A stretch of DNA of 25,756 bases from CAZCWX01 sp964502465 (GCA_964502465.1 CAZCWX010000648.1:1-25756), one strand, 5' to 3'. Positions 1 through 7,206 are shown, counted from the stretch's first letter. The notes: generated from the sequence alone by a model not told the origin. Numbers and translations are program-made.

Positions 1-556
1 ATCCGAGCGTCACATACGCCCAGCGCCAGTCCGCATGGGTAATCACATAGGTGACCAGAGGTGGGGCATAGATGCCACCTGCGAAAACTCCAGTTCCCAT
101 GATCCCGAGGGCGAGGCCGCGTTGCCGTACGAACCAACGGGAGATCGTGGCCGCGAAAGGGATGGAGGTCAGACACACTCCACCTAACGCTGTCAACAGA
201 TACAAAGCGTAGAAATGCCAGATTGAGGCAGAGAGGGACCAAAATGAGAGAAACCCGCTGCCAAACACGACTGCACCGCACAGCATAATTTTGCGCGGAC
301 CAAATCGATCAACAAGGGTCCCAACCACCGGGGCACAGAAAGTGACCATGAACGCGACCAGAGAGAACCCGAAGGAGATCCCACTCCGGCTCCATCCGAA
401 CGTTTCGGACAGGGGTTTCACGAAAATGCCGAAGGTGCCAGTGATGAGGATTGGACCGGCGGCCATCGCGATCGACGAGACCATCACCATCCACCAGCCG
501 TAGAAGATGCGCGAAGATGCTCCTGTAGCAGCGTTGGTCACGACCGTAGACGTCAT
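1..556 (-). CDS. MFS transporter, N-terminal part (runs off window)
   Basis: The minus strand is open from the ATG at 556 to the window edge, giving 185 codons with no stop. The ATG is preceded by a GGGAGG Shine-Dalgarno in the stretch 557-570. The product starts with a short soluble tail and then a YGWWMVMV segment leading into the first membrane helix. Further hydrophobic helices follow, with the major-facilitator motif A between helices 2 and 3 (GTLVDRFGPRK, about residues 78-88) and a second basic loop (SRWFVRQRGLALG) between helices 4 and 5. This is the oxalate/formate- or monocarboxylate-type MFS layout, a 12-helix inner-membrane symporter or antiporter of about 400 residues, of which the first five or so helices are present. 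The substrate cannot be told. The gene is transcribed away from the accessory patch at 557-1658. Confidence 0.85.
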   Translation of the reverse strand, partial: MTSTVVTNAATGASSRIFYGWWMVMVSSIAMAAGPILITGTFGIFVKPLSETFGWSRSGISFGFSLVAFMVTFCAPVVGTLVDRFGPRKIMLCGAVVFGSGFLSFWSLSASIWHFYALYLLTALGGVCLTSIPFAATISRWFVRQRGLALGIMGTGVFAGGIYAPPLVTYVITHADWRWAYVTLG

Positions 557-625
557 AGTCTCCCTCCCCAGGTTCGTGGTGGAGGCGGATTGTACACGCC
601 TGACGAGTGCGGGTCGAGCGGTTCG

Positions 626-735
626 GCTTCAGTATCAGATTATGGTTCTCGTGGTCTGTCAGATTGTAGATGTTGCTGTACAGGCAATGGATAACGGAGC
701 TTCAGTATCAGATTATGGTTCTCGTGGTCTGTCAG
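626..735. CRISPR. CRISPR-like unit: two identical 37-bp repeats, one 36-bp spacer
   Basis: Bases 626-662 and 699-735 are identical over 37 of 37 positions and are separated by a unique 36-bp segment (663-698). Repeat and spacer lengths and exact identity fit a minimal CRISPR array. Read on the minus strand the repeat starts CTGACAGACC and ends ATACTGAAGC, resembling the GAAAC/GAAGC 3' ends of many CRISPR repeats. No cas gene lies in the window and only one spacer is present, so it may be a solitary or relic array, or simply a local duplication of a 73-bp unit. Confidence 0.42.
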
Positions 736-753
736 GGGTGAATTTCTGAGCAT

Positions 754-809
754 GTAGTGACGACTTCAGTCATTCCCGCCATCGGACACGCGACTAAAGT
801 CGCTACTAC
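754..809. repeat. REP-like inverted repeat
   Basis: An 18-base arm at 754-771 (GTAGTGACGACTTCAGTC) pairs imperfectly with 792-809, whose reverse complement is GTAGTAGCGACTTTAGTC, with a loop of about 20 bases. The core GCGACTAAAGTCGC palindrome at the right arm is a sequence I associate with dispersed intergenic repeats in environmental bacterial genomes. It is probably a REP or MITE-type element rather than a gene-specific signal. Confidence 0.55.
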
Positions 810-920
810 AACTCGGGCTGTTTTGCCGAAATCGATGCGCCTGGTCATGGTGGCTCTTTTCTCCAGTGGCGCGTAATCTTCTTCTACTGTCGGCTCTCTT
901 TTTGTGGGGGAGGACCCGCT

Positions 921-1658
921 TTATTTCTTCTTCCGTAACACCAGGACTCGGTCCTTCGAGGTTGTGCGCGTTCTCCGACGCGAGCGGCGCTCATCCGGTA
1001 TGGGATCATCGAGGCTGGGAACGCGCTGTGGGAATAAAAAGATATCAGGAGCAATACGAGAGGGATCAATCCGACGTACATACTTTGGGCAGGGTCGTAG
1101 CGGTGTACCACAAAGTGCGTCGCGGATGATAAGCGCGTCTACACGTTTGTGGCGCTTGACGAGTTCACTCACGAGGCGGTTGAAGATGATCGCGTAGGCA
1201 CCGTGCGAAGGTTGGTTAGTAATCGCACCATCGAGATGGCACCAAACCAAAAATTCTTCTGCCCAAATCGGGCGCTCGGAAATGTTGACACTGTTTCCCT
1301 CTCCGCCTTTTACCTCAAGTGCTCCGGCTGTGCGAGGCTGCAGACTAAACAGTACCTCAAAATCGTATCGCTTCGTTCCTCCTGTATGCTCGAAGTCTGC
1401 AATATCGTGGCGATCTTTCAGATTACTGAGTGCCTACTGAACCATTGCGTGACGTGCAGTGATAGAGGAGGCAATATATTCTCCCCGGATCGTCTCGATA
1501 GCAGAGCGAAACACTTTCTTCCCGTGGTAGTCCTCGGGAACAATACCTTCTGAAATGAGGATTTGGGGGTATTTGGTATCTAAGGTCTTGAGCAAGTTGG
1601 TTGCTGGCACGATTTGTACAACAGCATGTTGGTCATGTTGGCACGGAAGAATATCCAT
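921..1658 (-). pseudogene. PD-(D/E)XK nuclease-like protein interrupted by in-frame TAG
   Basis: One minus-strand frame of 246 codons runs from ATG 1658 (preceded by GAGAGGG; in-frame TAA five codons upstream) to the stop at 921, broken only by a TAG at 1436-1434 (codon 75). Both halves share the same frame, and a single C-to-T change (CAG to TAG) would explain the break. The second half contains YDFEVL followed 15 residues later by EVKGGEGNS, so D99, E115 and K117 fit the D-(X)n-(E/D)-X-K core of PD-(D/E)XK nucleases such as restriction enzymes. The tail is rich in Arg and Lys. No methyltransferase is adjacent. It is either a recently killed nuclease gene or an amber read-through candidate. 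The family call rests on the motif alone; a sequencing error is also possible. Confidence 0.5.
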
Positions 1659-1702
1659 CGCCCTCTCTGTTTACCCGTTACAATTGCCTTTCGTAAACTG
1701 TC

Positions 1703-1924
1703 CTACGCTGGTGGTTTCAACATACGGATACGGCGCACGGGTGGATTACCTGGGGTGGTGTCGATAAAGGTCAGGTGTTCGGCTTCGCAGTGCGGGCAGA
1801 GAATCAGGGTGCCGTACTTTTCATCTTCGACCATTGGCGGCCAGACGCCATCGGCTGGCTCACCATAGTTACTCATTTTGTAGAGTTCCTCGGCACACAT
1901 CAGACAATGTTGGACTTTGGCCAT
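1703..1924 (-). CDS. small zinc-ribbon protein
   Basis: This 73-residue product begins at an ATG preceded by AGGAG at a 7-base spacing. It carries two CxxC knuckles, C7-x2-C10 and C43-x2-C46, in the classic order of a small zinc ribbon, separated by an acidic linker. The C-terminus is basic and proline-rich. The partner or substrate is unknown; such proteins may bind nucleic acid or act as structural zinc modules. It stands 44 bases upstream of the interrupted nuclease-like gene on the same strand, so the two may have shared a transcript. Confidence 0.7.
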   Translation of the reverse strand: MAKVQHCLMCAEELYKMSNYGEPADGVWPPMVEDEKYGTLILCPHCEAEHLTFIDTTPGNPPVRRIRMLKPPA

Positions 1925-1995
1925 AGCGACTCTCCTGCTGCGTCTTTGTAGGGGGCAAATCTATCCGACCCGCGATGATTTGATAAATCAAGCCC

Positions 1996-2874
1996 CTACA
2001 CATTGAGAAACTCCACAATCTTCGCATTCACTTCTGCTGGTCGCTCTAAATGGAGAAAATGCCCGGTTCCTGGGAGAATCACTTTTTCTACCCCTTTGGC
2101 AAAAAATTGCTCCATCCGCTCGAAGGCGTCTAAGCGACCGGGGCGGTCTTTAGTGCCGTGCAAGGCGAGCGTTGGAACCGAAGTAGGGGTCGTTGAGACT
2201 TTTTCTTGCAGTGCAGTCAGGGCGGGGTCGCGACTCGCCGGGTTAAAGGTGTGACGATAGTAGTTGAGTGCCGCCGTGACAACGCCAGGCTGACGAAAGG
2301 TGGCCTTCACGCTTTCAATAATCTCTCGTGGGAGATCGTATTCTGGAGACGCATCGCGCCACCACCGTTCCAGGAACTCATAGTCATTGGCAGCGACCGC
2401 TTGCTCGGCAAATGGCATCTGGAAAAAATAGGCGTGCCAGCCGCCTTTAATCATGTCATAATTGATAGCCAAAGCGCCAAGCATGGCGGCAGGGTGTGCG
2501 GCCGCGATGGTGACGATCTTCTGTACCCGTTCAGGTGCAAGCGCTGCAGCGCCATATGTGGCAAGCGCTCCCCAGTCATGTCCAACCACGAACGCTTTGT
2601 CTGCTCCCAAAGCTGGAATCAGTGCAACGGCATCTTGAGCCAGGAGGACAGACTGGTAACGCTCGTCCTTAGGCTTCCCGGTTGGTGCATATCCACGCAT
2701 AAATGGCGCGACACCACGAAAACCAGCCGAGGCGAGAGTGGGCAGTAAATAACGATATGTGAAAGCATTATCAGGAAAGCCGTGCAGGCAAAGAATCAGC
2801 GGACCAGTCCCCATTGTGAGATAGTGGAAATCGATACCGTTTGCCTGGACGTTGCCGGTTTGAAAATCAATCAT
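1996..2874 (-). CDS. alpha/beta-hydrolase, epoxide-hydrolase type
   Basis: The 292-residue protein has the alpha/beta-hydrolase fold with an aspartate nucleophile. HGFPDN (31-36) forms the oxyanion hole region, GHDWGA (98-103) puts the nucleophile at D100, D243 is the probable charge-relay acid and H272 (GTGHFLHLE) the base. Cap-domain tyrosines in YFFQMPF and LNYYRHTF are where soluble epoxide hydrolases carry their epoxide-activating tyrosines. The likely reaction is hydrolysis of an epoxide to a diol in the cytosol; a haloalkane dehalogenase or fluoroacetate dehalogenase is the main alternative. I chose the ATG at 2874 because AGGAGG stands five bases upstream. A longer frame to 2970 exists, but its extra 32 residues include RAELVEAR, which is the translation of a REP palindrome. 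Confidence 0.88.
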   Translation of the reverse strand: MIDFQTGNVQANGIDFHYLTMGTGPLILCLHGFPDNAFTYRYLLPTLASAGFRGVAPFMRGYAPTGKPKDERYQSVLLAQDAVALIPALGADKAFVVGHDWGALATYGAAALAPERVQKIVTIAAAHPAAMLGALAINYDMIKGGWHAYFFQMPFAEQAVAANDYEFLERWWRDASPEYDLPREIIESVKATFRQPGVVTAALNYYRHTFNPASRDPALTALQEKVSTTPTSVPTLALHGTKDRPGRLDAFERMEQFFAKGVEKVILPGTGHFLHLERPAEVNAKIVEFLNV

Positions 2875-2933
2875 ACGTTCCTCCTGGGTAGGTCCTCTGG
2901 TTGGTTCCTCGGAAGAGGGAATTCGATAGGTGT

Positions 2934-3036
2934 TTCGTGCTTCGACAAGCTCAGCACGAACAGTTCTCACTTTCTTCTGTAGAGACGCAGCATGCTACGT
3001 CTCTCCTTTCCAATCACCCTGAGCTTGTAGAAGGGT
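2934..3036. repeat. cluster of three different REP-like palindromes
   Basis: Three unrelated hairpins sit within 103 bases. The first has arms 2934-2941 (TTCGTGCT) and 2953-2960 (AGCACGAA). The second has arms 2981-2987 (AGAGACG) and 2998-3004 (CGTCTCT) around a CAGCATGCTA centre. The third has arms 3016-3020 (ACCCT) and 3032-3036 (AGGGT) with the GAGCTTGT core. All resemble dispersed REP sequences of many bacteria. They separate the phosphotransferase stop from the hydrolase start and create a false N-terminal extension in the hydrolase frame. Confidence 0.6.
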
Positions 3037-3040
3037 AATG

Positions 3041-4069
3041 TCAAAACCCCAGCGCCTTCGCTGCCATATCAAGGACCGCTGGTACTGAGTACGTCGTGCG
3101 TGCCAGACGTAAGTCTTTGTTCTTTCCCTCGGCAAAGAGCCCAGAGGCACTCAGCCAGAACGCGGTGCTGCGCATCATGTAGAGGATCTCATAATAACGG
3201 CACACATCGAGATTCACTGTGAGGCCGGTGAGTTGTTGATAGTAGTCGAGGAAAAACTCACGTTCGACGACACATGAAAGCAGTGGTGAGCCCTCGCGGT
3301 TGAGGTCTGACAGCACATACGCCACGTCGTACATCGGATCGCCAATCACTTGTAGTTCCCAGTCAATGATGGCAGCGATCGCGTCGTCATTGATGATCAG
3401 ATTGCCAGTGCGGTACGCACCGTGAACAAACCCTAGGCGCTGGGTATTTGGTGCATTCGTTTTGAGCCACATCAGCACTTCGGTGAGGACGGGCTCAGGC
3501 TTGCGTAATGATTGCTGGATCAAGGACTCCCACTTTGCGACCTCATGTAAGGCGAAGTCTGTGCCTGAACCTGGTACCCCAAGGAAGTCGAGTCCTGCGG
3601 CTCGCCAGTCAAGGTTATGCAGTGCTGCTAAGGCTTCGACGAAACTACGCGGGAGTTTCCCGCGCCTGGCAGCTGCAGCGTAATACTGCTTGCCGACCTT
3701 TGACCAGGGGTTGGGTACCTCCCCTTCGACCTTTTCCATGACGAAGAACGGTCCACCTACAATCGATGGGTCTTCTTCGTACCAGTAGACTTTCGGTGTT
3801 GGCACTGGCGTAGGGTCGAGTGCCTGGAGGACTCGGTATTGTTCTTTCAGATCGGATACATTGCGGAGCAGGCTCACACCAGGGTCTTTACGGAGACACA
3901 GGCCGCGTGTCACTGCCTGATTGCCTTCCTGCCAGTTCGCGTAGAATGTGTAGATCTCGTGTGACCATCCACCCGCGGTTTGGGTGAACTGGGTAAGGGT
4001 TATGTTCCGAGCCTGCGGAAGTTTGCTTTGCAGATAGGCAAGGATTTTGTCTTGTGGGGATTCTTGCAT
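3041..4069 (-). CDS. APH-family phosphotransferase-like protein lacking the catalytic Asp
   Basis: The 342-residue protein matches the aminoglycoside-phosphotransferase/ACAD10-like kinase fold usually found next to acyl-CoA metabolism genes. It shows the N-lobe segments GGWSHEIYTF and LCLRKDPG, the hinge FFVMEKVEGE, and the C-lobe IIDWELQVIGDPMYDVAY with metal-binding D236. The catalytic loop, normally HGDxxxxN, reads HGAYRTGN (residues 216-223), with Ala218 (codon GCG) in place of the catalytic base Asp; N223 is kept. It may therefore be a pseudokinase or bind its acyl or hydroxyacyl substrate without phosphorylating it. No strong Shine-Dalgarno precedes the start; a degenerate heptad repeat lies just upstream. 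It lies downstream of the 4140-4595 gene on the same strand. Confidence 0.85.
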   Translation of the reverse strand: MQESPQDKILAYLQSKLPQARNITLTQFTQTAGGWSHEIYTFYANWQEGNQAVTRGLCLRKDPGVSLLRNVSDLKEQYRVLQALDPTPVPTPKVYWYEEDPSIVGGPFFVMEKVEGEVPNPWSKVGKQYYAAAARRGKLPRSFVEALAALHNLDWRAAGLDFLGVPGSGTDFALHEVAKWESLIQQSLRKPEPVLTEVLMWLKTNAPNTQRLGFVHGAYRTGNLIINDDAIAAIIDWELQVIGDPMYDVAYVLSDLNREGSPLLSCVVEREFFLDYYQQLTGLTVNLDVCRYYEILYMMRSTAFWLSASGLFAEGKNKDLRLARTTYSVPAVLDMAAKALGF

Positions 4070-4075
4070 GGGATT

Positions 4076-4110
4076 AGCTCTCAGCGGTCAGCTTTCAGCT
4101 CTCAGTTTCT
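4076..4110. repeat. degenerate 7-bp tandem repeat (AGCTYTC)
   Basis: The bases split exactly into heptads: AGCTCTC, AGCGGTC, AGCTTTC, AGCTCTC, AGTTTCT. It lies immediately upstream of the phosphotransferase start. The same heptad family recurs at 5841-5875 and 23264-23291. Confidence 0.6.
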
Positions 4111-4139
4111 CTTTTTCAGGCCGCATTGTTTATCACTCG

Positions 4140-4595
4140 TTATTCGGTCTTTCCGGCTATCTTCAACTCCTGATCCAACAATTGCCTGAGTGCTTCTCGA
4201 ATCCGCCGATTCGCTGTGGTGAAAACCTCTGGCCCGAGCCGATTTTTTTCGCCGTACAGCCATTCGATCAACCGACACAGGCGTGCCTCCTGGGAACTGG
4301 CGCTCGATTCGGCGAGAGGCATGCCGTTAAGCATGGTAGATAGGTCTTGGAACAACTCGTTCAACGCCTGCTCTTTTTCGGTGGTAATGTCGTATCGCTC
4401 CTCGACCTGTCGTGAGACGAATTCCAAGATCACGGCAGCCATGTACGCCTGGGCCTTAGGGTATGGGTCAGGAATCGCCGGGGCGATGACATTCCGCAAA
4501 GAGGTAATAATCTCGTTGAGTAACTGATGCGCAGAAAGCATGGTCAAGAGTAATAGGACAGAGTGGACCAGCTTGTCAAACGATGTCTGAACCAC
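4140..4595 (-). CDS. helical hypothetical protein
   Basis: The 151-residue product is predicted by eye to be mostly alpha-helical, with no signal peptide beyond a modest hydrophobic stretch (VLLLLTML) near the N-terminus and a charged C-terminus (REALRQLLDQELKIAG). I do not recognise a catalytic motif. The start is uncertain: the first codon is GTG at 4595 with no clear Shine-Dalgarno, and ATG codon 19 (MLSAHQLLNEI) is a reasonable alternative. It lies 70 bases upstream of the phosphotransferase on the same strand, so the two are probably co-transcribed. Small helical proteins of this kind often accompany APH-like phosphotransferases in acyl-CoA gene clusters, which is only contextual support. 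Confidence 0.6.
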   Translation of the reverse strand: MVQTSFDKLVHSVLLLLTMLSAHQLLNEIITSLRNVIAPAIPDPYPKAQAYMAAVILEFVSRQVEERYDITTEKEQALNELFQDLSTMLNGMPLAESSASSQEARLCRLIEWLYGEKNRLGPEVFTTANRRIREALRQLLDQELKIAGKTE

Positions 4596-4608
4596 TGCGA
4601 TTTTTGCT

Positions 4609-4636
4609 TTGACAGAACCAGGCAGTGCGATATAGA
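4609..4636 (+). promoter_or_regulatory. sigma-70-type promoter for thiolase/DUF35 genes
   Basis: A perfect -35 TTGACA at 4609-4614 is followed after 16 bases by TATAGA at 4631-4636 (four of six to TATAAT). It lies 40 bases upstream of the thiolase ATG and points the right way. It also falls in the gap between the divergent 4140-4595 and 4676-5839 genes. Confidence 0.55.
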
Positions 4637-4675
4637 AGAGTGCTATGTCTTTTGTCAGAAAGCAGGAGGGGAACC

Positions 4676-5839
4676 ATGAGTATCAAAGGAAAAGCCGCAA
4701 TCATCGGGTTCGCTGAAATGGCGCCACAAAAAGGAGACGGCAGCAAGACGCCGCTTGGTATTATTAGCGAAGTGGCGAGAGAGGCTATTGCCGATGCCGG
4801 CCTGGAAAAGAAAGACATCGACGGCTTGCTGACCGGCTGGGCTCTTGGTGACTATAGCGTCCTGTGGCCGTCAGTGGTCGCCGAGTACCTGCAGTTTCAG
4901 CCCAGATATTTTAGTCAGATTGAGTTGGGCGGCGCCTCGGCTGCGGGCATGGTGTGGCGAGCTGCGGCGGCGATTGAGGCAGGGATGTGCCATAACGTGC
5001 TGTGCGTCCTCGGTGATACCCGGGGGACCAGAGCAACTGGGGCGAAACCGCCGCCATTTCCTCGCTTGGATGCGGAATTTGACGCGCCTTATGGACTGAT
5101 CGCTGCGAACCCAGGCTACGCCCTCATTGCCCGACGGCATATGGCGGAGTTCGGGACCAAGCCTGAGCAGATGGCTAAGGTCGCGGTTGATCAGCGCAAG
5201 AATGCCTGTAAGAATCCTACCGCACTGTTTGGCAATAAAGAGATCACGATCGATGATGTGCTCAATTCCCGTATGATCGTTGATCCCTTGCATCTGCTGG
5301 AAATCGTCAGTCCTTGCACTGGCGGTGGCGCCTTTATCGTGACGAGCGCCGAACGAGCGAAACAGAGTCCGCACCGGCCGGTCTATCTCCTGGGGGCGGG
5401 CGAGGCTGGCGGGCATTGTGGTATCACTCGTGCCCGTAGCCTGACCACCTCTTTGGTCAAGCCCGCAGCTGAAGCCGCGTTCAACATGGCTGGAGTGTCG
5501 CCTCAAGACATGGATTTTGTCCAGCCGTACGATTGCTACACCATTACTGTGATCGTCACGCTTGAAGACGCTGGTTTTTGTCGAAAAGGTGAGGGGGGTC
5601 GCTTTGTCGAGGAGCATAACCTCTCCTACAAGGGAGATTTTCCTTGTAACACGCATGGCGGTCAACTCTCCTTTGGCCAACCTGGTCTGGCGGGCGGGAT
5701 GAGTCATGTGATCGAAGGCGTGCGGCAGCTGATGGGACGCGGTAGCGAGCGTCAAGTGCAAAATGCGACCATTGGCTACGTCAATGGCAACGGTGGCATT
5801 ATGAGCGAACAGTGCAGTTTGGTGCTGGGGGTTCAATAA
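4676..5839 (+). CDS. thiolase-fold protein (SCPx/Ltp2-like), without the usual nucleophilic Cys
   Basis: The 387-residue protein belongs to the thiolase superfamily lipid-transfer/SCPx branch. It starts AAIIGFAEMAP and contains the substrate-loop segment ELGGASAAGM (residues 83-92), QPYDCYTITV (283-292), NTHGGQLSFGQPG (H327) and GYVNGNGG near the end. Where degradative thiolases carry the acyl-accepting Cys (CxSG), this protein reads GGAS, as in thiolase-fold aldolases such as steroid Ltp2, whose catalysis uses tyrosines; Y285 and Y288 lie in the comparable loop. Retro-aldol or acyl-transfer activity on a CoA thioester is likely, not classical thiolysis. I use ATG 4676 because AGGAGGGG stands six bases upstream; an in-frame ATG at 4625 overlaps the promoter. 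The DUF35 gene downstream is the expected partner. Confidence 0.88.
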   Translation: MSIKGKAAIIGFAEMAPQKGDGSKTPLGIISEVAREAIADAGLEKKDIDGLLTGWALGDYSVLWPSVVAEYLQFQPRYFSQIELGGASAAGMVWRAAAAIEAGMCHNVLCVLGDTRGTRATGAKPPPFPRLDAEFDAPYGLIAANPGYALIARRHMAEFGTKPEQMAKVAVDQRKNACKNPTALFGNKEITIDDVLNSRMIVDPLHLLEIVSPCTGGGAFIVTSAERAKQSPHRPVYLLGAGEAGGHCGITRARSLTTSLVKPAAEAAFNMAGVSPQDMDFVQPYDCYTITVIVTLEDAGFCRKGEGGRFVEEHNLSYKGDFPCNTHGGQLSFGQPGLAGGMSHVIEGVRQLMGRGSERQVQNATIGYVNGNGGIMSEQCSLVLGVQ

Positions 5840-5840
5840 G

Positions 5841-5875
5841 AGCTACCAGCCTTCAGCTATTAGCTTTCAGCTAAA
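5841..5875. repeat. degenerate 7-bp tandem repeat
   Basis: Five heptads in register: AGCTACC, AGCCTTC, AGCTATT, AGCTTTC, AGCTAAA. They fill the gap just after the thiolase stop. Same family as 4076-4110 and 23264-23291. Confidence 0.6.
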
Positions 5876-5941
5876 ACCAGTTCTTTTTTCTTGTCTGGCT
5901 GACTCCTGACTGCTTATTCAGCGAGTGAGAGGAGCAATCTC

Positions 5942-6349
5942 ATGGCAGATTACAAAAAACCTTTGCCCCGGCCGACTGCGGCCTCCCTACCATTCTGGGA
6001 AGCAGCCAAGCGGCACGAGTTGCAGATTCAGCGCTGCGGCAGTTGTGGGGCGAATATTTTCTATCCGCGTGAAGTGTGTCCTGAGTGTCTATCGTCGGAC
6101 CTGAAATGGACTGTAGTGTCAGGCAAAGGCACAGTCTACTCGTACACCATTGCCGAGGCACCGACCCACCCGACCTTTGCCGAGGATGTTCCCTATGTGA
6201 TTGCGATTGTCGAGTTAGCTGAGGGGCCACGTATCACCACGAACATTACTGGATGTACACCAAACGCGGTGCGGGTGGGCATGCCAGTAGAAGCAATATT
6301 CGATGAGGTGACGCCAGAGATCACCCTGGTCAAGTTTCGGCCGGCGTAG
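5942..6349 (+). CDS. DUF35 OB-fold / zinc-ribbon protein, thiolase partner
   Basis: The 135-residue protein has the standard DUF35 build. There is an N-terminal helix (PFWEAAKRHELQIQ), a rubredoxin-like zinc ribbon with C32-x2-C35 and C46-x2-C49, and then an OB-fold (GKGTVYSYTI, PYVIAIVELAEGPRITTNI, VGMPVEAIFDEV). DUF35 proteins bind acyl-CoA and form complexes with thiolase-fold enzymes, as in ChsH2-Ltp2 or archaeal HMG-CoA synthase complexes. An AGAGGAGC Shine-Dalgarno precedes ATG 5942. It follows the thiolase gene by 102 bases on the same strand, so a two-subunit enzyme is the natural reading. Confidence 0.92.
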   Translation: MADYKKPLPRPTAASLPFWEAAKRHELQIQRCGSCGANIFYPREVCPECLSSDLKWTVVSGKGTVYSYTIAEAPTHPTFAEDVPYVIAIVELAEGPRITTNITGCTPNAVRVGMPVEAIFDEVTPEITLVKFRPA

Positions 6350-6504
6350 CGTCAAATCAGTAAAAACTGGAGAGCCGGAGAAAGGGCACTCACGGCATCG
6401 ACTCCTGTGACTGAGTCTGCTTGCACTAATCTCCAACACCGTGAATAATGACGCTGATTAAAGGATTATAGTTTTACCACCAGAAATAATAAGGAGGCGC
6501 GGGG

Positions 6505-7206
6505 ATGAAAACTCTCAGAAAACTCCTCTGGCTTGTGATCCTCACTTACCTGTGCGCCTCTCCTGTCTTGTTGCTCGCACAGGTAAACGTGCAAAACGGC
6601 GCTGGCCTTGCCAACCGTCAAGGACGTACGGTTGGTGCCCCACAGGTGTTAGAAATCCCTGTTCAGGAAATGACAGATCCCGTCTCTCCTCCTTTTCAAC
6701 CAGAAGTTGCTCCTCTTCCAAGCGAGAGTGCCTTGGGGATGGGGGAGCCTGACAATATCGGTATCCCACCACACATTCCCTCTTCGTTGGTCCAGCAGAA
6801 TCGACGCACCTACTTAGGGGTCCTCTATGCGACCGCAGAGGAGGGACCCGTCGGAGTAAAAGTACTCAGCGTGGTTGAGGGCAGTCCGGCGGCCCGGGCT
6901 GGATTTCAAGGTGCTGATACCCCGGCGACGGGAGGCAGTACCCTCTTTAAGGCAGCGATCGTCGTTTTGGCCATGTCCCCTGCCGGACCGTTTGCCATTC
7001 CTCTTGCTATTGCCCATGATATGTACACGAATCGTCACCCCCCTGGTGACTTAATTGTCGCGGTGGACAATCAGCCCGTCCGTGATGCCCAAGAGTTCAG
7101 TGATAAGCTACGGTCTTATCAACCTGGTGATACCGTCGTTTTTTCAGTCACGCGCGGGGGAAAATCGATACCGGTCTCGGTGCAACTTGAAGAAGAACCG
7201 ATGTAA
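6505..7206 (+). CDS. secreted PDZ-domain protein with 45-residue insertion
   Basis: The 233-residue product starts with a clear Sec signal peptide (KTLRKLLWLVIL...LLLAQ, about residues 1-26). A low-complexity Pro/Glu linker follows, then a PDZ domain. The first PDZ half runs from TYLGVLYA to VVEGSPAARAGFQ (to residue 135), the second from GDLIVAVDNQPV (181 on) to VVFSVTRGGKSIPVSVQL. In normal degP/ctpA-type PDZ domains these halves abut as AARAGLQPGD; here 45 residues (136-180), including a hydrophobic stretch AAIVVLAMSPAGPFAIPLAIA, are inserted. No protease domain is present, so it is probably a periplasmic or envelope-attached binding protein. AAGGAGG precedes the ATG. A weak promoter candidate (TTGCAC at 6421, AATAAT at 6444, spacer 17) lies upstream. 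Confidence 0.85.
   Translation: MKTLRKLLWLVILTYLCASPVLLLAQVNVQNGAGLANRQGRTVGAPQVLEIPVQEMTDPVSPPFQPEVAPLPSESALGMGEPDNIGIPPHIPSSLVQQNRRTYLGVLYATAEEGPVGVKVLSVVEGSPAARAGFQGADTPATGGSTLFKAAIVVLAMSPAGPFAIPLAIAHDMYTNRHPPGDLIVAVDNQPVRDAQEFSDKLRSYQPGDTVVFSVTRGGKSIPVSVQLEEEPM

Larger units (their letters stand above)
557..920. other. gene-free stretch with repeats
   Basis: This 364-base stretch lies between the MFS start and the 3' end of the nuclease-like pseudogene. It holds the two-copy direct repeat (626-735) and an inverted repeat (754-809). I see no convincing gene in it; short open frames here lack a ribosome binding site and any recognisable motif. Confidence 0.6.

Noticed and set aside
1149..1553. 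134-codon plus-strand open frame
   Set aside because: It is antisense to the nuclease-like gene, has no ribosome site and a random-looking, Cys-rich composition; the minus frame is the protein-like one.
4871..5836. 321-codon minus-strand frame
   Set aside because: Antisense shadow of the thiolase-fold gene, whose family motifs are clear on the plus strand.
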